A DNA stretch of 64,000 nt from Taxillus chinensis (lineage: Eukaryota; Streptophyta; Magnoliopsida; Santalales; Loranthaceae), in assembly GCA_023512835.1 (NCBI GenBank), contig CM042085.1, forward strand, positions 37,278,324 to 37,342,323. The letters run 5' to 3'. Position numbers and translations under genes: made by a program. The notes under the pieces are model-generated. The model was not told the DNA's origin, did no database searches, and saw only the letters and a program-made list of their open reading frames with translations. This document shows positions 31,900 through 44,064 of this stretch, in pieces. Every line of letters starts with the position of its first letter. Positions within the stretch are counted from its first letter, which is position 1.

Positions 31900-33893
31900 T
31901 TACCTGTTGTTGGCTAGGCTGTAGTAAAAGATGACTTGGGCCATCATTCTCCTTACATTAGCAACAAAATCAGCAGAGGTTTCACCTGTTAGAGCCCAAT
32001 TATCTCTATGCTTCAGGATAACAATTAAATAGTAACACACAATAACTCCACAGCTAAACTGATAAGGCTATTGAGGAAGTTCCATCTCATTATAGTGCAC
32101 CAGAGGGTACTCGGCCGTCAGTAGCCCCTCTTGCTTCATTGTTGCTTTCACTCGCTTCATGAAACCATGGATGAGTTTCTTCTTTTATGTGGAGAATCCA
32201 AGGCCCTGACACAGATCGTATAGCATTACATACCCTACACTCAAGTCCAGTTGCACAAGCACAAAATGGTTATCAATATGGATAGGGATAAGTACCTCAC
32301 ACGCATTGTGCCATGAATGATGGCCTTCGTTTGCACCATTGATTCGTTGATGAAAACTACTTTCAGACAAAGGGTACTCGTAAAGCTCACAAAGCATGAT
32401 AAACGTGTATCGTGCCATCGGGTAATCATGAGGCTCAGCCTCCACGACATGCCTCATTGTTATGCAAAACAAATCAACATCATCCGTGCATAGCAAATAG
32501 TTACCTAAGATCCGCTGGAGGTAAGCTGATGTGAATATATCCATATCACGAGCAAAGCGAGCCTACATAGCTTCAGGGTCAACGAATTGCTGGAATTCCA
32601 TGTGAGCCTCATTAGAGGACAGACATAGGTTTATGCACAAGAAGATAGGCTCCCCTATGAGGTCTGCAAGTACGTCAAGAGCACCATACTCCCATGTAAT
32701 GGGATGGACAATAGGAAAAAACGATTGGTAGGTGCTTGGGTACACATAAGGTTCGAATGGGGCTGGCTCAGCAGCCTAAGGATAGTATGAGTACCTAGCT
32801 GCTTCCTCTGCTTGTGCATGCTCCTCTTGAACTGGAGGTGATTCTGTTTGAGCTGGAGGTGATTCTTCTTCAGAGAACTCCATAATGGGAGTTCGTTTAG
32901 TCTTCCTCTTTCTGCCCAAGGCTTTCCAGATTTTGCCCAATATTCCCTTTACTTCTTTTTGCTCTTTAAGAAGGGCTGCTTGAGTCTTCTACATCTATCC
33001 TATTTGATGCTTAGTCATTGCTTGTTCCTTTCTAAGCTGCTCATTGTTTTTCTCAAATCATCATTGGATGTATCGGCTGGAGGGTCAGGAGCTTCCCATG
33101 ACCTTGCTGTTGGTCTTAATGTTTCTTGCTGGCCTTGGGATAAAAACTCCATCAACTCTTCGAACTGGGCATGGTTAATGTGGCCATTAGTAAAGGCCCA
33201 GTTTATCACCTCTACATCACTGATGACTTGCCCACTGATTCCTTGGAAGAAGTTGTATACATCCTCCTTATGCACACTAAATTGCATATATATAGTAGTT
33301 AGCTGAAATAGTTGTTGCTTCCTCTTATTCTTAGGAGTGGATGTGCCTCTAGAATATTCAACAGGTTTCTCCATAAGTACACTATGCCATGAGGGCTGAG
33401 ATGCAACAGGAGTGTCATCCCTCCAATTTCCTCTCAAGCTCACACCTAGAGCTCCTTCAAGCCGAAGGACTCTCAAAATCCAACTAAAGGGGAATGGGCT
33501 ACTAGTCATATGACCAAACAGCTGAGCATACTAATATTTAAAAATCATGCATAATATCCTTCCATACAGTCATTTGGTGATATCCTTTGTCCACCACTAG
33601 AATATTTCATGAGCCCAGTTCACATTTAGTTGATGATCTATGCTGTACATAAATTCTAAATGGGCCTTAAGGGCAGAATCCAGTCCACTTGTTTGCAACA
33701 AGAGGCATTTCCCTACCAAATGAGGCAAAAATTTGTATTTCCCCATAAATCCATTTTTTGTATACTGCTTTCTCCTCTCAAACTCCCTAGTATAGTTACA
33801 TGCTCTACCGTAAGCCCTTAATTGGAGTTGTGGAATTTCATCTGAGGGTTCAGAGAGATCAAAGCAATCCCTAATTATTTCTAGGTAATACAT
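31900..33893 (-). pseudogene. F env-position gene: transposon-type domain and Ulp1-like protease
   Basis: Read from 33893: MYYLEIIRDCFDL, LPHLVGKCLLLQTSGLDS, NVNWAHEIF and, after stops, YGRILCMIF align in order with the first domain of E (ILSRCLLARTSALDS, MDWGMFLF, FGRILSIVF). A linker at about 32760-33300 follows. The C-terminal part has LCTDDVDLF, VLIPIHIDNHFVLVQLDL (His), VMLYDLC (Asp) and, after a stop near 32185, YQFSCGVIVCYYL near 32050 (Gln, Cys), ending at TAA 31900. This is the His-Asp-Gln-Cys layout of Ulp1-like cysteine proteases. It occupies the env slot of Athila elements. Several stops and shifts inactivate it. Confidence 0.65.
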
Positions 33894-34946
33894 ATATAAT
33901 TTCCTTGCACTTCTCCAATTATCTCATTATCTTTTTCATTGATGTATACAGAGTGATAAAATTCATGCAAAACAGGATAAAACACATCACATGTAGCAAA
34001 TACTAACCGTTGTAAGCTAGATTTTTAAGCTTGCGCAGCACCTCTTTTGTCCAGGAAAGTGCGAGTCTTCAAGGACCATCCAATCCAGAGCATGCCCTAT
34101 AACCAGCTCCATCTTCCTGGATTTCAGAGGCTGATGCTACATCATGTCCCTTGCTTGAGCTCTTTATCTGCTAGATCTTAAGGGCGATTTTTCGCAATTG
34201 TAGATCTGAGAAAATGCGTTTTGCATTGTTTGACCTAGGATACAGTCTCCTTGATATTGCGTGCAAAACAAAAGATTCTCCAAATCGTGCCATACACGTG
34301 TCCTCCAAGTTTCGAAGCAAACGGACAAAATTACCCCCTTGCAAGTGATAAGGCATTATCACGGGCAAAGCAAAATGGCCTCAAATTTTTCCAGTGAGTC
34401 CCTCATGCACTGTAGATCAATTGTTACTTCTGCACATGATATTGAATGTAGCTCCTCGAAACATTAAAACACTATTTGTGATTTTCGACCGTGAAAATGG
34501 CCTCATTGATATCACATGCAGAATATAAAAACTCTCCAAATACTTTTATCTACCAGTCATCAAAATTTCAGATCAAAATGACTATAATACCTCTTGCACG
34601 TGATATTCCATTATCACATACAGTCTATAATTCAGTCAATTTTCACCATTATGCTTTCCTTTCACTGTAGATCAATTTGTTCTCTTGCACGGTATATGGA
34701 TGATGTCACGTTCAAGCATATTTTTGCTCAAATTTCACTGGGTTGTAGGTCCCTCTTCAAGGTACAAAATGTGATAAATGCCCTTGCATGATCCCTTTTT
34801 CCCTTTGAGGTGCAGCTTTGAAAAATCCAGCCTTAGCTTGGCAGTTGGGCTAGTACTTGGGCCTTACAGAAAAGTTTTGAAGTCCAAGCCCAATAAGTTC
34901 CCCTTTAAAGGCCTACAAAATGGTTAGTGAAGACCAAACTATTGCT
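33894..34946. other. non-coding F segment with a degenerate ~255-bp duplication
   Basis: No convincing gene is visible. Bases 34259-34480 and 34513-34720 share ordered blocks (AAAACTCTCCAAAT-like, AAAATGGCCTCA, CACTGTAGATCAATT, TGATATTCCATTATCAC-like), indicating an old tandem duplication. Confidence 0.5.
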
Positions 34947-35376
34947 TGTAATGACCCGTGTTTTGGGATGTGTGGAGTTAGTCACAGTTTTGCCTTTTGA
35001 GTGGCAATTTTCTAGTTTTTGGGGAACTTCTACTCATGGACTTCAGGAAAATCATTTTATTTACCAAATAGGGAACTTTTGACGAAATAGGACAGCCTAG
35101 GGAGGCAGAAATAGAGTGCACGTCATATGGGGCATTATGACATGCAAGGTTTTTATTGCATGCTTGCCTTCTACATGATGCAAGGAAGCTTGGGGTAGAA
35201 TTTCACAGCATTTGGAGCTGCACATCATATGGGGATATGACGTGCATTATGGCGTGCAACCATATTTTTGTACCGTTACCTTGCTTTTGTTATTCTAATC
35301 ATCTTTTCCCAAAGGACCATGTTGGAATTATGAGTATTTTGTCTTGTATGGATGCGGAAAGGTTGTAGCTTGTGCG

Positions 35377-35454
35377 ATCAAAACTACATCGTTTTGATGT
35401 TGGGGTTCACTTAATCAAAACTACGTCATTTTGATGTTATGGTGTCTATATAAG
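35377..35454 (+). promoter_or_regulatory. ACGT palindromes and TATA box of A' solo LTR
   Basis: The palindromes at 35377 and 35414 each carry one decayed base in the core or arm. TATATAAG is at 35447. Layout as in A0. Confidence 0.6.
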
Positions 35455-35510
35455 GAGGGGGAGCCCCTCTGTTTAGGGTTTTAGGGTTCCGTCAGCCGTC
35501 GCAGCCGTCG

Positions 35511-35511
<1 letters not shown>

Positions 35512-35564
<53 letters not shown>
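35512..35564 (+). repeat. GA microsatellite, 53 bp
   Basis: The longest GA run of the window, in the LTR leader just after CCGTCGCAGCCGTCGCGG. Confidence 0.9.
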
Positions 35565-35567
<3 letters not shown>

Positions 35568-35751
35568 AAGGAAAGCTCCTAATTCTACTGTGGTGATTCG
35601 CGGGAGTAGACGGTATTTGGCGTGGAGGCAAGAGCGTAAAGGAACTTGTTGAGGTAGGGGTTCTGTCTTCTTGTACCTAATCTGGGGGGTTAGGCCCTAT
35701 GGTGAATGAACTGTTGGATATCGTTCCTGTTGTTATATTATTTATATGTAA

Positions 35752-35781
35752 ATTCATATAGGTATGACCTCCTATATGAAT
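35752..35781 (+). ncRNA. conserved LTR hairpin (A' solo)
   Basis: Stem TTCATATAGG with CCTATATGAA around loop TATGACCT; T-A at the covarying pair. Confidence 0.5.
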
Positions 35782-36100
35782 GTTGGCCTTCAATGGCGTG
35801 TTGTTTGGATACATGTATATATGCATGCCAAGTGTTTGAGATTATGGCTGTGAGGCCACGCATGTCAAGTGTTTGAGATTATGCCTGTGAGGCCACGCAT
35901 GCCGAGTGTTTGAGATTATGTCTGTGAGGCCACACATGCTATGTGTTTGTTGTTATGCCTGAGTGACTGTGCATATTATGTGTTTGTTGTTATGCTTGAG
36001 TGACTGTGCATATTATGTGTTCGCTGTTATGCCGAAGTGACTGTGCCTATTATGTGTTCAATGTTATGCCTGAGTGGCTATTTGTATTGTGTTTTGTGGA

Positions 36101-36245
36101 ACCCGGTGGCTGTGGAAGCCCGGGACTGTTTTGTGCAACCCGGTGGCTGTGGAAGCCCGGGACTGTTTTGTGGAACCCGGTGGCTGTGGAAGCCCGGGAT
36201 TGTTCTTGGAACCCGGTGGCTGTGGAAGCCCAGGACTGTTCATGT
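36101..36245 (+). repeat. 37-bp minisatellite, 4 copies, in A' solo LTR
   Basis: Units start CCCGGTGGC at 36102, 36139, 36176 and 36212. The same unit is in the A0 LTR. Confidence 0.9.
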
Positions 36246-36769
36246 GTTAGCCTGTGTGGCTGTGGAAATGATTGTATTTGCTGATGTGGTTTGTTATTAT
36301 ACCTGTTAAAATAACTTGTATCACGACACTGCACTAGTACACATGGCATGTAGATGCTAAGAGCATGGGATGGGTTGGGGAGACATGATCCCTACTGAGC
36401 TGCGGTTGCTCACCCCTCCTACTGTGTTGTTTTTTTACAGGGACCTACAGGCATTAGGTGGGAACACCAAAGTGGAAGACCTGCTTGTGGCTTGCTTACT
36501 GTTATTTGTATTTTGTTGTTTCTGTGAGAGCGTTGTAACCCCAGTGGGGAGATATTGCATTGAGGAGTTAAATGTAATACAAACATGTTTGGACACGTTG
36601 ATAATGGTTTGAACTTAATATATATGTATGATTGTCTCTCTGAATATTTGTCGTGAAATGTATGGTGTCCTATGTGAATATTGTATCCTAACCCCTTTAT
36701 CCAAACTCGGGTAAAGGGAGAGTCATGAACCGGTTTCCTCGGGTTGGAAATTCGGGGTGTGACATTGCT

Positions 36770-36989
36770 CCTGCACCATGGTTAGCAATGAACAAACAAA
36801 AATAAAATAAAGACAAAAGAAAGCAATCGGGTTGCTTTCCAACAAGTGCTTTAGTTAAAGTCTGTAGCTAGACTACAGGATATGATCATGAAGGCTCAAA
36901 AGAGAGGGAATCAACAATCTCCCTCTATGTTGGGTCATAATAAGGTTTCAGCCGATTTCCATTAACCCAAAAGTTTTTGCCATCTTCAG
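36770..36989. other. F spacer between integrase and env-position gene
   Basis: No gene is seen. It continues directly from 34946 once the solo LTR and one TTGCT copy are removed. Confidence 0.5.
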
Positions 36990-38677
36990 CTTGGAGCTAA
37001 AAGCTCCCATATGGCTCCTTATTAGTTATCACAAATGGCCCCATCCATTTTGATATTAACTTACCTAAAAACAACCTCAGTCTAGTGTTGAACAATAAAA
37101 CTCTTTGTCCCAGGTTTAAAAATTCTTTGTTTAATGGCCTATCATGCCAATTCTTTGTTCTTTCTTTACAAATTTTAACACTTTCATAAGCATCTATTCT
37201 AAACTCATCCAACCCAATTAATTGAGTCATCCTCAGCTCCTTGGTCTCTTGTGAATCAAAATTTAATTTTCTCAAGGCCCATTGAGCCTTGTGTTCTAAT
37301 TCCACAGGCAAATAACAAAACTTCCCATAAAGGGTTTTGTAAGGGGACATTCCAATGGGGGTCTTGTAGGCTGTCTTATGAGCCCATAAGGCTTCATCAA
37401 GCCTTTAAGACCAATCCTTTCTATTTCCTCTAACAGTTTTCTCAAGAATAGCTTTTATTTCCCTATTGGACACTTCAGTTTGCCCATTAGCTTGTGGGTG
37501 ATGAGCTAAGGACTTCCTATGGTTGACTTCATACTTTGTCAACAATTTATCAAATAGTTTGTTACAAAAGTTACTACCCTCATCACTAATAATAGCCCTT
37601 GGTGTCCCAAAATGGCTAAATATATTTCTTGTGAGGAACTTAGTCACCACTTTAGCATCATTCACTCTTGTTGGTATTGCCTCAACTCACTTGGACACAT
37701 AATCCACAGCCAACAGAATGTATGAATATCCATCAGAAATTAGGAATGGCCCCATAAAATCTATGCCCCAAATATCAAAAATTTCAACTGGAAGGATTCC
37801 AGTAAAGGGCATCTCATTCTTCCTAGACAGTCTACTTACCATCTGGCATTTATCACAAGTTTTAATAAAAATATAGGTGTCTTTAACCATGTTAGGCCAG
37901 TAAAACCCACATTGCATGATCTTGGCCACTATTCTTTACACCCCAAAGTGGCCCCTATAATTTGATGCATGACACTAATGCATGATATCATCCATTTCCT
38001 CCTCAGGGATACACCTTCTAATTATTTGATCAACAGACTGCCTATAGAGGATAAGGTCATCCCAAATATACTTCTTTACATCTGCTATGAACCTCTTTCA
38101 CTGGTGATAATCAAATTTCTTAGGTATTAGCAAACCAAGGAAGCTGGCTTACTTGAAGCACTGCCTCATCAGGAAAATCATCAGAGATACGTAAAGACTT
38201 AGGTGCACTTTTAAGTCGAGAAAGGTGATCTGCAACAGTGTTTAAGGCCCCTTTAGTGTCTCTAATTTCAAAATCAAACTCATATAAGAGGAGAACCTAT
38301 CTAAGGAAGCGTGGCTTAGCTTCCTTCTTAGCAAACAAATACTTCAGAGCTGCATGGTCAGTATAAACAACAACCTTAGACCCAAAGAGGTAGGGTCTAA
38401 ACTTGTTGCAGCCATACACCATAGCTAGCAACTCTTTCTCAGTAGTGGTATAATTCTATTGGGCATTATCTTGAGTCTTACTAGCATAGTAAATTACCTT
38501 AAAAAATTTCTCTCTCCTCTTCCCTAGAACTACCCCCACGGCATAGTTACTTGCATCACACATAAGCTCAAATGGTTGTTCCCAATTCGGAGTAACTATG
38601 ATAGGGGTTGTGACCGGCTTGTGCTTAAGGACCTTAAAAGCTTTTAAACATTTATCATTACATTCGAAGCTTGTGTC
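36990..38677 (-). pseudogene. F integrase and C-terminal part of RNase H
   Basis: On the - strand RNase H comes first: PFELMCDASNYAVGVVLGKR (38620-38520), [20 protein letters not shown] near 38370 and ADHLSRL near 38225. The zinc-binding linker reads CGFYWPNMVKD and CDKCQMVSRLSRKNE (37929). The integrase core has GIDFMGPF, IISDEGSNF and HHPQANGQTEVSNRE, giving the D, D, E triad, and the C-terminus has [10 protein letters not shown] (37010). Few stops interrupt it, so it is the best-preserved part of F. G splits it from RT after the first RNase H residues. Confidence 0.85.
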
Positions 38678-39073
38678 TATAAAGACTCGTATTTGGGTAG
38701 GATTGAGAGATAACCATTTTATGGGAATGCAACTATCTAGACGGTAGCGTAGCCGTCGATGTAAGCATTTTGACAGTACTTGGGCCTGATTCTGAGTTGG
38801 GGCCCTGAGTGGCCCGATTGTTGACTTTCCCAAAGTTTATAGGTTGACTTTGCATTTATGCGGTCATTTGAGGGTGATAATATCTGACTAGTGTTGTGCT
38901 CATCATTTTGAGTGTTTTGACAGTAATTTGACTCAATTTGGAGTTCGTGACTCGGAGGTCAATTATTATTTTGGGAGTCAATTATTGACAAGGTCAATTA
39001 TGGGTCAATGATTGGCGAAAATATAAATAGAATGAAAAGCAAGAGCTTTCACCTTACGCTATCACGTTGGTGC

Positions 39074-39078
<5 letters not shown>

Positions 39079-39106
<28 letters not shown>
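39079..39106 (+). repeat. GA microsatellite in G
   Basis: A GA run at the leader position, as in the A and A' LTRs. Confidence 0.85.
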
Positions 39107-39110
<4 letters not shown>

Positions 39111-40561
39111 AAAGCTTGAAGTCTTGGCGATTTGGGGCAATTTTCGTTCGTGGAGCTCAAAGAATCACTCTAGGTAGGTGTCCTTGAACCTCTTATTTTG
39201 ATCATGTCTTTAAATATGCACGAATTTGTCATGATTTATGAAAGTAAGTATGAACTCTAGGTTAAGAACTGATTTATATCAGTTTACATATGTATTTCTA
39301 TTGTTACAGTGCGATTTAGAGGCATTCATGATGCATTTTGAGGTAGATATTATAGTCTGTTGAGTAAAACGTGTGTTTGTGAGTGCCTGGGGGTCGTTGG
39401 GTTAATTCCAGATGAAGAACAGACAAAAAATGACGAGGAACAGTACCCTAGGCGAACTTTAGGGTCGAAGGTTACAGTCAGCAACTTCGTAGTCCACAGC
39501 ATCACTCCGCAACTTCGCTCCGCGGTAGTTCCGCAGCTTCGAGCCAGTGCAACTACATTGGAATGGACCACTGAACCAGTTACAATGTAAATAGCAAAAT
39601 ACCCCCCTTTCGGATTCAAAGAAAAATACTCGAAACTTAAATTCCCACTCCTTTAAAATGTGAAAATTGAGATTTAGTGCAAAATCTCGGAAAAATTCAG
39701 TTTTTCATAGAGGTGACTTTTTGAAAAGTAGGGTTAGATATCCCAAAAAAATCCCCAAAAATTAGATTATGTTAGTTATGATATGGAGACTCAATGCCGA
39801 GACTTTTTATTGCAAGAAAACAACTTCTACGAGCATTTTCTTCCTTGGTCAAGGTATGAGGATCGATTTGTGAAGACTGACCTCAGTTCTAAAGGGAGTG
39901 TTGTGAACCTTAATGCCATACTAGTGTTGGTATGTTGGTTTGAGGATTTGGGGTTTGGACTCCATGACTTGTTTGTGTTCTCACCGAGAGGCACAGGTGG
40001 TGCTATGTGGTTGACATGACATGCTAAGGCCTGGGTTGAGCCATTGAGCTCGTGAAGCTAGGGCTAAGTGTCCTGAGCTAAGATCCTATTGAGGGTCATG
40101 TTGAGCCGTTAAGCTCGTGGAGCTAGGGCTGAGTACCCTAAGCTGGGATCCCGGGGAGGATCGTGGACAAGCTGTCTTGTGTGGGCAGGCTGGGTCCTGA
40201 TGTTTGTTTGCAGGCTGAGTCTTGATGATTATGCACATTACACGGTACACGAGTACATTGAGCATATACTGTAACGCCCCCAACTTTGAAACCTTCAAAC
40301 CAGGTGCGTTAGCGGAAATTAAATATACAAATTTTATATCGATTTCAAACTATTACTTATTTAATCAAACAAACCATTCATTATTACAAATTTCAATCCA
40401 AGATCTTTAAGGTTTAGGGGTTTAGAGACTAAGTGTCCATAACCCACTATTACATAACAAAGCACACGAGCAAACAACTTAATAAATCTTTAAAATTTCA
40501 CACAACTTTATTTCCAAGCACTTCTCGACTCCTTATCCTAGTTTCTCCATCCCTTAATTAC

Positions 40562-42034
40562 CTGGGGTTGGAAAAGAAATCATAAAAAGGGTGAACTCAA
40601 ATAGCCCAGTAAGGGTAAACATAAGTGGGTAAGGAAAATCATGAAGATATCGAACATAGGAAATACCATATAATATTTACACATCATACATGATCAACAT
40701 TTCACAAGGAAATCATAACATGGAAGATTATGTTTGGACATCGTATCATAACATCATGATCCAGGTTAACTACCCAGATACCGTATCATAACATAACATA
40801 TTATCAGCTGGATTGACACTCTCCAGTGATGTTCTTTACCCAATGCATTGGAGGTCTTTTTGGAACCACCCATCATAAACTTACTTTGTCCAAACATAAG
40901 AGATTATAACAACTTTAGCATACATAACATGAGGCATATCATAGAATTCTAATAAAACATTCAAGGTTAACAAGGATAACCACGAATATCAAAATGGTTA
41001 TCTACCCCAATCAATAGCATAGATTACCAAGAGAGAGATTAAAAAGAGACTAATGTTCTCAACAATAAAATGAAAATAGAAGAATAAGAAACATAAAACT
41101 CTTACAATAATAATTCCAAATAAAACAAGATAATGAGGAAGAGAAAAGTCCCTTACAATAATAATGAAATATAGATTATAATGAAAAAGAAAAAGAGGAT
41201 GAGAAGAAAACCCTTACAATCGTTTGTCGTTCTTCGCGTTCTAAACCTTAAAAAAATATCAAAACACTAAATTAGCATTAATGCTTGAAAAGTTCAATAT
41301 CACACATATCTCTTTATATATATATATATATATCATACTTTAACTTATATCTTTTAATAGGCATACCGTGCTTGTGGGGTTGAATATTAATTTGGGTTCC
41401 CACTTCTATTGCTGTTCCATCTCCTATTTCGATCCCATGCATCGTAAGCCTTGAGTTGTGCACTAACTAGGTTATATGCTTTGAGAGTTTTTGAATAAGA
41501 TTTACTCTTTGTATTGGGTGAACGGAAAAGACGTTCGATAAGCTTATTTTTCCTACGTGTCTTCCACCTTAACCATGAGGGGATATTAGACACGGGTCTA
41601 AAGGGAAGATCAGGAGGAGATAAGGATGGGGATAGCTGTGAGGTTGAAGTATTAACAATTGGGGTTGCAGAAGAAGAAGGGTGATTGCCGGGGGAATTCG
41701 TTTTGGAAGTTGTTCCTTACGATCTTCCGCTATCTAAAACCTTAAAAATAAAAATAAAAACATAAGTTAATATTCTCATCTTTTCACTTGAATTATAGAA
41801 TGACAACGCTATGATAAAATACTATAATTTAAAATAATTACACAGGTATATATATGAGGTGGCAAGGCCAACCATGTATGTATATACGTGGTGGTACAAC
41901 CAATCCTATAAATAACATATGTAAGGTGGTAAAACCAACCATGAATATAGTATATATGAGGTGGTAAAACCAACCATATAGATCTACATAATAAATAAGA
42001 AGCGACTTCAAAATTTCAAAATCTTAAGTATTAC
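40562..42034 (-). other. putative intron inside LTR I (1473 nt)
   Basis: The - strand donor is CTACGAAAG|GTAATACTT. The acceptor is TTCTTTTCCAACCCCAG|GTA, preceded by TACTGGGCTATTTGAGTTCA, comparable to the A-type TACTGAGCTATGGTTTGCTC. Confidence 0.45.
41846..41980 (-). repeat. degenerate ~35-45 bp tandem repeat in I
   Basis: Four blocks of GGTGGTAAAACCAACCAT-like sequence alternate with ATATATATGAGG-type spacers. Confidence 0.7.
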
Positions 42035-43027
42035 CTTTCGTAGAACTTCGACGCTTGGTAAGTACCAAAAGCAAAAGAGGATTTAAGTAGAGTATTTGGG
42101 GTGTTAAGAGGGCTTAAGGGAGTGTTTTTAGAGGGAATTTCGTGGTGTGGCTTGAGGGATTTGTGCTTAAGAGGAGAGGCGAGACACTCCTTATATAGGC
42201 AAGGATAGTAGGTGTAATAGTGTGAAAAATAGTGTATGAATTTGACTTTGGCATTAAATTAAATTATTTAAAATATATATAATACTTTATTTTATTCATA
42301 TTATCTCTTATTAAAAACGTGGTTATCTCCTCCTACCATTAAAAAAATGTTTTAAGACTTTTAAACCTAGAAGGTTCCTTTGGCATCAAAAGTCCACATT
42401 GGTGTACTCCCTACTAATTCAATTATAACATTTTTAATTTTGTAGTTTTTGACAAATGGACAATTGTATTGCATTACTAACTCAAATATCTACAAATGGG
42501 TATCAATTTTATAATTTTTAAATATGTATAACAAAAGTTATTGAATTTTAAAGTCATACTAAAATGTTTACCCGTTCATATTGAACCTATGTGTAGTATT
42601 TTAAATTTTGGAATTGATTGGATTCATATTAAATTATGAAACACGTTTTAGCTAAGTCATAAATGAACAAATGGGATTTGGTTTCATGTCAATTGGATCT
42701 GTATAATTCAAGTTATGGATTTTTGAATGGGACCTCCAGAATCTGCCTCATTCAAATTTTTTGGGCCTTACCTATGTTTTATACTTTTGGTAAAGTTAAG
42801 GCTTGTAATACTTACTTACCCATAGTAATTTGGCTTAAGAAACTAAATGACATAATATATAGCATCTAAACTTTTTATGACATATAAGAATTTATTTTAT
42901 TTTTTTATAACGTATTTAATATTTACGCGGATAAAATAATATAATTGCATAATCAATAAACAATAAAGTAAGATAACATTATAGCATAAAATATTATAAT
43001 CCTAAACATAAACATTAATATCATATT

Positions 43028-43312
43028 CTATGGCCTTCGTAAAATTTCTTGAATTATATTAGCATATGTGCGTAGGACGTGTTGTGCTTCGAAAGTAGAG
43101 CTGCACAACCCTTCGGCTAACATTGTCGTGGTTGTCGCACGAATAACCTCAAACTTCTCCCTGTGTCTCGTCGCATTATATTGCAACCATTGGACACGAG
43201 CATTTAGCTCATCTACAGCAAAGCATAGCTTTGTAACTTCAAGTTGTATTGCTCGCCGATCTTCATCTCGTACACTATTCTCGGATGGCGATACTTGAGA
43301 ACTTGATGCCAT
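43028..43312 (-). CDS. small open reading frame in I, unknown
   Basis: A 94-codon frame on the - strand starts near the I 5' end (MASSSQVSPSENSVRDEDRR) and looks helical and charged (LEVTKLCFAVDELNARVQWL). I do not recognise it. An upstream TATTTATAAGAGAG could act as a TATA box about 40 bp before. It may be a real short protein or chance; only a comparison of other copies would tell. Confidence 0.25.
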   Translation of the reverse strand: MASSSQVSPSENSVRDEDRRAIQLEVTKLCFAVDELNARVQWLQYNATRHREKFEVIRATTTTMLAEGLCSSTFEAQHVLRTYANIIQEILRRP

Positions 43313-44064
43313 AACTCTTATTATTCTTCTTCTTACGTCTATACTCTCTTATAAATAAAATCTCATGCTCATACCTATTTATGGAAGTCCAAACGGATAC
43401 TATTCATAACGGACGGATACTATTCATAATGGCTACATACTGGTCACATGCTATTTGAATGACTATATTGGGTGCTTATTTTTATCGTGATAATATCTAA
43501 AATATCCTTTCTAACTATTGCTAACAATAACATTATTATTATTTTATTATTATTACTTTTTAAGGAAGAACTTAAATAGCTAAAAATTTTGCGGGTCTTA
43601 CATATAGTATAGACTTGTATGTTTGCATGATGTGGAGTTTTAGGGTCACTTACTTAGCTTATAGCTCACTCCTACTTGTTGTTTACCCTTTTTAGGTGTG
43701 TCCCAAGACTAGTGGAGGACTTTCTTCCAGGAGGATGTGCCCACTACTCTGATGTATGATACAGTACTATATTTTTTATTGTTTTCTGTGATATCCAGGA
43801 TAAGGGTCTGTGGACAGTCGTATTACACACTGTTTATCATATGGTGTTTGTATAACTGTTTGACTTATTGTATGCATATTGATGTATGGGAAAGTACAGG
43901 ATTACCCTTCATGTATAATTGTACAGGGTTGCATATTTGAGACAGTACCCACGGTGTAGTCTCTTTTGGTGCTAGTCACCTACCCCTTGACCTTTCGGGT
44001 GCGGGCAAGAGGAAGTCATGTTCCTGGTTCCAGGTACCCTGGAATTTGGGGGCATGACAGTGTC

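Larger units (their letters stand above)
35654..36440 (+). other. putative intron inside A' solo LTR (787 nt)
   Basis: Donor GTTGAG|GTAGGGGTT; acceptor TGTTGTTTTTTTACAG|GGACC. It contains the hairpin and the minisatellite. Confidence 0.55.
34947..36764 (+). mobile_element. solo LTR of A' chromovirus (1818 bp), TSD TTGCT
   Basis: TGTAATGACCCG to GGGGTGTGACA, flanked by a perfect TTGCT at 34942-34946 and 36765-36769, with no internal region. It has palindromes (35377-35398, 35414-35435), a TATA box (35447), a long GA run, the hairpin (35752), the minisatellite (36101) and putative splice sites (35654, 36440). It interrupts F between the integrase and the env-position gene. Confidence 0.92.
40270..43602 (-). 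mobile_element. I: probable solo LTR of 3.33 kb, TSD TATAC/TATAG
   Basis: On the + strand it runs TGTAACGCCCCC to GGGTCTTACA, the complement of TGTAAGACCC...GGGGCGTTACA, so it is related in its ends to A and G. The flanks TATAC (40265-40269) and TATAG (43603-43607) differ by one base. A TATA box (CTATATAAGGAG complement) lies near 42190. It has no gag or pol. It is AT-rich and larger than the other LTRs; two nearly identical ends were not found inside, so it is read as one LTR. Confidence 0.65.
39174..43695 (+). other. putative intron inside LTR G (interrupted by I)
   Basis: Donor CACTCTAG|GTAGGTGTC; acceptor GTTTACCCTTTTTAG|GTGTGTC, preceded by TAGCTCACTCCTAC, which aligns with the A-type TTGCTCACCCCTCCTAC. 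Without the inserted I and its duplication the intron is about 1.18 kb. Confidence 0.45.
38678..44059 (+). mobile_element. G: probable solo LTR (about 2.04 kb native), TSD GTGTC, hosting I
   Basis: GTGTC at 38673-38677 and 44060-44064 flanks TATAAAGACTCG...GGGGGCATGACA. The first two bases are TA where TG is expected, probably a G-to-A change. Its 3' end (TTCGGGTGCGGGCA) resembles A LTRs. A TATA-like AAATATAAATAG lies near 39018 and a GA run at 39079-39106. There is no coding capacity. The two flanks continue the F RNase H reading. Confidence 0.8.

Noticed and set aside
34171..34368. 65-codon frame on the - strand as an F gene
   Set aside because: It has no recognisable domain, overlaps the degenerate duplication and lacks support from neighbours.
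40270..43602. Complete LTR retrotransposon with two LTRs
   Set aside because: I found no repeated terminal sequence inside and no gag or pol; a solo LTR or non-autonomous unit fits better.
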